Shown in pieces: positions 58,128-64,000 of a stretch of 64,000 bases of DNA. The position numbers and the translations under genes are program-made. This stretch comes from Zygnema cylindricum (taxonomy: Eukaryota; Streptophyta; Zygnematophyceae; Zygnematales; Zygnemataceae): NCBI GenBank assembly GCA_037447655.1, contig JBBHKE010002125.1, positions 86,180 through 150,179 of the forward strand. The letters run 5' to 3'. The notes below the pieces were generated by a model, which worked only from the letters and a program-made list of their open reading frames with translations, had not been told where the DNA came from and did no database searches. Positions within the stretch are counted from its first letter, which is position 1. The number at the start of each line of letters is the position of its first letter.

Positions 58128-58662
58128 CACCGCCAATCGTTATTAGCGTGGGAGTTTGATTAGAGTATAATAATAATTACAGTGGTGTACGCTATTTAAG
58201 AATTTGAAAATTTTGGAAAAAATCATACATTCTAATTGTTTGAATATGGTAATTTGGATCTTTGAAAAAAAAAATGTCGTCGCAAACATGCCTACACTAA
58301 TATAGGTCTCCGTACAAAATCTGACAAATCGTACACACATCGTACATTCACACGGTGGAAACGCGGTTGTCGGGCGAATATGTGGGAACGGGATTTTTTC
58401 CGACCTGGTTTTTTTTCCTTTTTAGAACGCACATTCTCATGCGTCTGCGGTTACTAAAACTAATTTATTGTAATTTTTAACTTAAAAAGGTACATTTATG
58501 TACGGTCTGACACTGACCGTACACAACTCTATTTAAGAGACAACGCACTGAAAATAACCCTAAATAGAATAAAGAAAAAAATAGAATGAACTACACTAAT
58601 GGAGAATAAAAAAAAAAGCGGGACGGAATTAGTGTACACAACGCTAATAACGATTGGCGGTG
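58128..58662. mobile_element. MITE, CACCGC family, long form (535 bp), TA target
   Basis: The ends CACCGCCAATCG and CGATTGGCGGTG are flanked by TA, next to TTATTAGCGT and ACGCTAATAA. The length is close to the 540-bp copy at 31583. Confidence 0.88.
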
Positions 58663-58889
58663 TAGTGTACCGTACCTTTCGGATTCACTCTGGAAAGCAT
58701 AGATGTCTCATGCGCATAAATCGCATGCATGAAACACCCAAATAATATTGAATATGCGCATGAAACAAATTTCAAAAATTTATAAAATGTGTTGACCGAC
58801 TTTGACTTTATGATAAAAGAAAAAATATAAAAACATCTAATAAAAAATACTACTACAACTTAATCAAACTTATTTTTGTTTTACGTTAA

Positions 58890-59410
58890 TATGCGTACTT
58901 TTTAATTAGCGTTAGCTACTCTAATGTCGATTGCTTTAAAAAAGTGCAATGTACGAATTGCCTCTGTTCGTACTAAAATATTCGTTATTCTGTACAGGCG
59001 TACAAAATAAGTGTCAGGCAATGGCGTCGACAGGGGAAATTGAGTGCGTCGCCACGGAAAAGCGTACTCAGATTTGATTCCACGCAATAACGACGAAAAA
59101 CTTGTTCTCACATGTTTAATTGTCGAACATGTGAACACAGACTAAGGTACTGTTTAATCAGCGTTAATTGCTTTTTTTTCGACTTTCTTAAAAATTTAAA
59201 TAGTGTAGTATAAAGAATGAATCGGTTCGTACGCAAACTGCTCATTATTTTGTATGGACGTACAGAATTAGTGACAGATAAGGGCGTCGACACGGGAAAT
59301 TGAGTGCGTCGCCACGAAAAAGCGCACTCAGATTTGATTCTCAATCATAAAGACGAGGGAGAATCGCGAGAATCTGTACTCACATTTTCAAGCGTCGAAC
59401 ATGTGTTATC
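58890..59410. repeat. Tandem duplication, two units with a 260-bp period
   Basis: Both units contain GGGAAATTGAGTGCGTCGCC, AAAGCG(T/C)ACTCAGATTTGATTC and (A/G)TCGAACATGTG. The shared block GAGTGCGTCGCCACG starts at 59042 and again at 59302. A CACCGC-type terminus-like sequence lies just right at about 59508-59527. Confidence 0.8.
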
Positions 59411-59997
59411 GCGGCTACATCCAAATTACTGTTAGGTCTATAAATTAGCGTTAGTTTTTGACTTTTTGTTGGCGTTAGGCACCGAACCCAAAATAGTGTT
59501 TATGTCTAATAGCGATTCACGGTGGACGTTCAACCCTTTATTTGAATATTTACGTACATCTTATCCGTACGAGAATTATACGCATTTTACGAAAGGTTCA
59601 AATCTATAAAAAATAACGAAATTTCGTAAAAATGTCAAAATCCGTACGAATGAGACATCTATGCTGGAAAAGTGCTGCGTGGCGACGCAAAGATTATCAG
59701 GAAATCCGCAAATGGAGACAGAAGAACATTGTCACGCTACGCCAAATCAAGCTTCAAGATTCGATTTTGTTTCTGGATTTGGGTTGCAACCTGACCGTGA
59801 ACCACAGATGTAACGTGTGAGATGGACGGCTGGTTCCCTATGTCGTGCCAAAAGGCAATTCGCATGCCAGCCTATATTTGTATTTATTAACGGATATGCA
59901 AATCTTGGAAATGATCTTTTTTTCAAATTACAAATGCTGACTGAAAATCTGAGATCAGCCAATCATCTTGCCGCTGCCTTGATCACGTGAAAGGCTA

Positions 59998-60042
59998 CAG
60001 TACAATGCAATACAGTACAGTACAGTACAGTACAGTACCGTA
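59998..60042. repeat. (ACAGT)n microsatellite with a palindromic end
   Basis: Repeats of ACAGT run into GTACCGTACTGTATTGTA, making the right end self-complementary to the repeat. Confidence 0.85.
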
Positions 60043-60339
60043 CTGTATTGTAGTATGCCAGAAGTTTAGGGAAATCTGACAGCGTGGACAAAAAAACAAA
60101 ATTTGCGAGGGATGAAGTGTTTTCTGAATTTCCTGGTTCGGATGTATTTTTTCGCGACGGCTGCCTTTGGCTCGTCGCGTCAATTGTTATTCTAGCGGCC
60201 GGCAAATTCTCATGCGACGAGTTAGCTCCATTTGGTCATAAAGGGGTCGTTTTGGGTCATAAAATGATTTTTTTTGCGCAATGTCCCAGTTGGCGGGTCC
60301 TACGCAAGAACCGAGTGACCTTCTTGGCCCTTCAGAATT

Positions 60340-61120
60340 AGGGTTTGTCCCCATGTACTTGTAACTTAGCGAACTTACTTTGTATTTTAGCGCGAATCCG
60401 GCGGACCCGCTTTTCAAGTGTCCCTATGTGTAAGAACGTATCGTAAGTTACGTTTGTGACGATTGTATACGTCGACAATACCTGTGACGGTTGTCAACGT
60501 CTACAATCTGTGTTGTCGGACGTTATTTTTTGGAACTGCTTGTGTGACGTCGCATGTCTTACCGTGACATTGTAGACTTACCGCCTTCCACCCTGTACCG
60601 TTTCACGGTTGAAGAAGTTGCGCTTTGCCTTTGCGTCTCCTGTCCGGTCGACGTGAAATGGCATCGGAATTTCGAGACCCCTGCAAAAAAAAATTCCGTA
60701 CTGGACGAAAACGGACAAAACCAAACAAATTCTGTAATTTTCTTCGTCGCATTAAATGCAAACGGACAAAACATAGCGACTTCCGTACTTTCCTTTGTCT
60801 TTTGAAATCGTGTGAAATACTTCGAAAATTACGGCACCTGCGAATATGTGTTCCTATTTGTTTACATAAAATCCCTAGTTTTAAAACACATCGCGCATGT
60901 GTTTTAAAGATAAGGTTGAAGATGACGTTTTTTGTCGTCGAAGTGGGTCGAAAATCACAAGACGACAATTTTTCGTACATCCTAAGTTCGAGGGTGACGC
61001 AAATTGTACTCTACAAATTTGCGATTCCTTCGTACGGTTGGAACTCAGGCAGTACGACGCTAAGTTTTACAGGAAAACGACAGAAAAAAACCCTTACTTA
61101 TGCACATGGGGACACACCCT
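60340..61120 (-). mobile_element. TIR element with AGGGTTTGTCCCC ends (781 bp), second full copy
   Basis: The ends AGGGTTTGTCCCCATG and CATGGGGACACACCCT match the element at 32523-33304 in inverse orientation. The length differs by one base. The exon-like block lies at 60563-60680 on the minus strand. Confidence 0.85.
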
Positions 61121-62155
61121 TATTCACGTTTCCATAATTTTCAAACAGGAAATAAATTCGGGATGGACAAAAATGTGTGAAAAATGCTGTACTTTCTTAC
61201 GCGTCAACATTTGCTTCAAATGCGTGACTTTCTGACCTTCCTATTGGAGGATTTCACGAAGATGAAGTAATAGAAAGATTCAATTTATTTTTGGACAGGC
61301 GGCAAAGATTTTGGATCGCAATATTTTGTCTCATTATATCTGGTGGGATCTTGCTCCTACACGAGGCTGTGGTGAAATATGATGCAATTTTTTTTTAGAT
61401 GTACGCATTTGTACTTACATACAGAATACTTACAGAAATTACGGAAGTTATGTACGAATTTATTTGTCTTATGTAAAAATATCGCCGCCAAAAAGATTTC
61501 CGTTAAAATAGCAGATTCCCCTCCGTGGATATATGCTTCCCGTAAAGTAAGCAGCTCAATGAAGGCAGCCGTAGGGGCGTTGACCAGTAAAGTTGAAGTC
61601 AAAGCTGCATCACGATACTGTACAGCGCAGCATAGAGCAGTACGGCACTTTTGTTTTGTCGTATCTCCTTTATTATCTTTGTTTTTGACCATGCAATCAC
61701 GATTTCAACCACCCTTGGTTTCACCCTCCCTCCGTTTGGTTTTGTTGCGCGCGGAAAGCATTTTAGCTATTTCTCAGTTAAAATGGGTACGGTCCAGTAG
61801 AAATTATTAATTATTATTCAACGCTTTTCTACCGCACCCGATTTAAGACGGTCAATCTATTTGTCGTTTCTGGAAAAAGCTTTCACCTCGGCCTTTGTTT
61901 TTGTTGCTCGCGGAAGGTATTCCCGGTATTGTCGCTGTATTTTTTTAACTATGTACGGCAAAAAACGTCAAAGCATTTCTATGTTGCCGGCCTTTATTGT
62001 ACGCGTTCTTTGAAGGAAACTTCGTTCCTAGGTGGGAGTCGAATGTCCGCCTGTCCGCTGCTTGCGGGCAGCTAGAAATATTGTCAGCTGCCCGGACAGA
62101 GCCAAATTGCTGAATGCAAATTTAATAGTTTATAACGTTTGCCGTAGTAGGACAG
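61121..62155. other. Intergenic DNA upstream of the right-edge gene
   Basis: No domain or bounded repeat is recognised. An open frame at 61379-61810 has no family signature. Confidence 0.4.
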
Positions 62156-63814
62156 ATTTCCCCCTACTACCACGCCTCTTCTCCCTCTCCTTATCTCTCT
62201 CTGTCACACTCTCACTCTCACTCTCTCTCTCTCTCGTCGTCGCAAGTGGATCCGCAGCTCTAAGTTTTTTTGATCGCTTCTCTAGTTTAACCGTCTAATC
62301 AAAACCTAACTGTTTAACCAGGACCTTCTTGCCAGCTGTGCGTTTTTTTCTGCCTGCAGAAAACGGAGTTTCTTTTCGTAAGTTGGCAGTTAGTGTATGA
62401 AGATACTAAAATGTCTGCTGAATGTCAGTAGCAGCTAATAAATATAGCAAATCCTGCTAAACCTGACAGATAAATTCAAGATCGTTTGTCGTTTGGTTTG
62501 TTTTACCGTTTGACCTTTATTGTGTTTGTTGTGTTTATGTAAGCAATGCCTCATTTCATCGTCTCAAAAAGGAAATCTCACATACTTTAGGTTAATTTTT
62601 CAGGATAAGCAGAAACTGGCTCAGTAAGTTCTTCATTTGAGTGCAGTATAGCTTTCTAACTTGTCTGTCTTTAATTTTTGCTACTTTATTAATTATATGT
62701 GACATAAAGATAATGTCTGTTTAAGAATTTTGCATTATCCCTATTCTTTGAATGTCTACATGAAGGTTTTGTTTATTGTAGCCCGAGTTGCTTGGATACT
62801 ATTGAGGTGAATCTTGCTTTCGAGTCTAGAAGTTTCTTTTATTTGTTGTTATGTTCATGGAGCTGAACTCTGTCTTATTTTTTTTCTCCGAAATTCTTCT
62901 TCCTGTCAGCAGAATGACTGACAGGAATTTGAGAAACAATGAGTGAAATTGTTTCATATACAGAGCTTGTCTCTGGAGTTTTGTATGAAGCAAAGTGTTA
63001 AAAGAGGACAACCCAAGAATTGTCTCTTTCGCTTCCAAAGTCTTATAGGTAAGATTTCTTGACTTCCACTCTCGTTTTTCTGTCTCTATTGCCCTTTATT
63101 CGTCATGAATGGAGAGAAAGGGGAGGAAGCGAAGGAATATGATGCGGCAGAGAGGTGTCTGCTTTGTCTGCTTTGGAACAGCAAATTCATGATTTTCTTT
63201 GATGATGGAGTTTGGAGTTATGCAGGGATCGGAACAAACAACTATCGCTTTCTGTCGCGTCAACATTTCAAGTTCGGAGATTTGACTTATTGGCTAGGTG
63301 TCTTTGACTACCTAGAGCTTGATAATTTAATGAGTTTTTTGTTTTTATTATGTTAAACGGGCTATGTTTTTGATGAGGGGAAAAGGGGACAGTAGAAAAA
63401 TTGAAATTTGCATCTTCGGACGCCTGAAGTTTGTACTGGTTAATTATCTTGGCACGAATATGCTTCATTTTATCTCTGTTTTTACAGTCTTCTTGTCCAG
63501 CATTCACATGTATGGGCAGTGTGGATGGCCCTTGTATCCAACGTAATTTAGAAATTTGTATTCTCAATGATCGGAGAATGCTTTAGAACTCGATATTTTT
63601 CATATTCCATGTGGCACTTGTTGCATTGTAGACTGCCAGAGCGTCCATCTATTTGTTTCGCTGCTTTTTGATTTTGAACCAGAAAAAGACTGTGAAGCGA
63701 AAAGCAACAGAACAAAGAACAGATTGTAGTTAGTCTCTGGATGGGTTGTCGTGGCTCCCTTTCTGAGACTCAATTCAATTTAGTGATGTGTGATGGGCTT
63801 TGGGCGGTGCAGCA
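62156..63814 (+). promoter_or_regulatory. Probable 5' leader region of the right-edge gene, with a CT-rich tract and a likely leader intron
   Basis: A CT microsatellite-like tract (about 62175-62235) resembles plant initiator and 5' UTR sequence. A consensus donor TATAG|GTAAGA lies at 63048/63049 and an acceptor TTGAACCAG ends at 63682. Together they would remove 63049-63682 and leave the ATG at 63815 on the next exon. Short upstream ATGs occur near 63739 and 63791. Confidence 0.4.
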
Positions 63815-63940
63815 ATGGAGCTCACATGGAGCCAGCGGCAAAATGGCACCTTGCTGAAGATGGTCATTGCAGCAGCTCTCACCGCTCTCATAATGTACAT
63901 CACACAGCAGCAAAGCGCTTATGTTTCTACACCTGCTGTG
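63815..63940 (+). CDS. First coding exon of an unidentified membrane-anchored protein (partial)
   Basis: ATG at 63815 opens 42 codons that end exactly at a consensus donor GTG|GTGAGT (63940/63941). The peptide starts MELTWSQRQNGTLLK and contains a hydrophobic segment MVIAAALTALIMYI at residues 16-29, followed by a polar QQQS stretch. This is the layout of a type II signal anchor, as in Golgi enzymes, or of an uncleaved signal. The rest of the gene lies right of the window, so no family can be named. Another frame starting at 63791 is also open through the exon but is not hydrophobic and less gene-like. Confidence 0.5.
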
Positions 63941-63943
63941 GTG

Positions 63944-63944
<1 letters not shown>

Positions 63945-63993
<49 letters not shown>

Positions 63994-64000
63994 TCCCTCT
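63945..64000 (+). repeat. (CT)n microsatellite at the start of the intron
   Basis: A continuous CT repeat begins right after the GTGAGT donor and turns into CCCTCT units at the window edge. Confidence 0.97.

Noticed and set aside
61379-61810. 143-codon open frame (+)
   Set aside because: No family signature and atypical composition. A frame of this length can occur by chance here.
63105-63356. Open frame starting MNGEKGEEAKEYD
   Set aside because: It lies inside the likely leader intron (63049-63682), and no donor or acceptor would place it in a transcript.

Overview
This window looks like nuclear DNA of a streptophyte plant, probably a land plant. It holds a clade A-type protein phosphatase 2C gene, an intron-rich Peter Pan (PPAN/SSF1) gene, plant-type Ty1/Copia retrotransposons and plant hAT (BED plus DUF659) transposons. 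The sequence alone does not settle the species. There is no operon-like layout. Genes have GT-AG introns and are separated by long transposon nests. One 10-base run of Ns marks an assembly gap at 7831-7840.

Host genes. (1) A PP2C with four coding exons at 639-3346 (+). It resembles the ABA co-receptor phosphatases, but it has Gln where ABI1/HAB1-type enzymes have the Trp that locks onto the ABA receptor. (2) A PPAN-type Brix-domain ribosome biogenesis gene at 23122-30745 (-). Its nine recognisable exons are spread over 7.6 kb of AT-rich, microsatellite-rich introns and are easy to miss because each exon is only about 90-270 bp. Exons 2-9 join with no phase conflict. The link from the putative first exon to exon 2 is unresolved. 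(3) The first coding exon of an unidentified gene at 63815-63940 (+), which encodes a short N-terminus with one hydrophobic membrane segment and runs off the right edge. The two identified genes serve unrelated housekeeping or signalling roles.

Transposon landscape. From 4 to 17 kb there are MITEs and two decayed copies of one hAT family (5.4-7.8 and 14.1-17.2 kb, both minus strand). From 17.6 to 21.5 kb lies a decayed LINE reverse transcriptase cut by a 1.24-kb solo LTR with a 5-bp target duplication (CATAC). From 31 to 33.7 kb there are TIR elements. From 33.8 to 52.5 kb there is a dense Copia nest. It contains element A (two 658-bp LTRs, target duplication GAGTG, reverse transcriptase deleted), and then a chain of related elements in LTR-internal-LTR-internal-LTR-internal order (B1, C, B2). 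It also contains two solo LTRs with clean 5-bp duplications (AGAGG, CGTGA). From 56 to 61 kb there is another LTR fragment, an internally deleted hAT derivative, a long MITE, a 260-bp-period tandem duplication and a second 781-bp TIR element.

The strongest leads are the PP2C without the Trp lock, the PPAN intron minisatellite that repeats the splice acceptor, the 118-bp exon-like module carried in three copies of a TIR element, a foreign ORF in Copia B1, and a patch of apparent identity between the two hAT copies that stops at the N gap. I found no CRISPR array, rRNA gene or intact tRNA gene. All comparisons were made by eye, without alignment software or databases.
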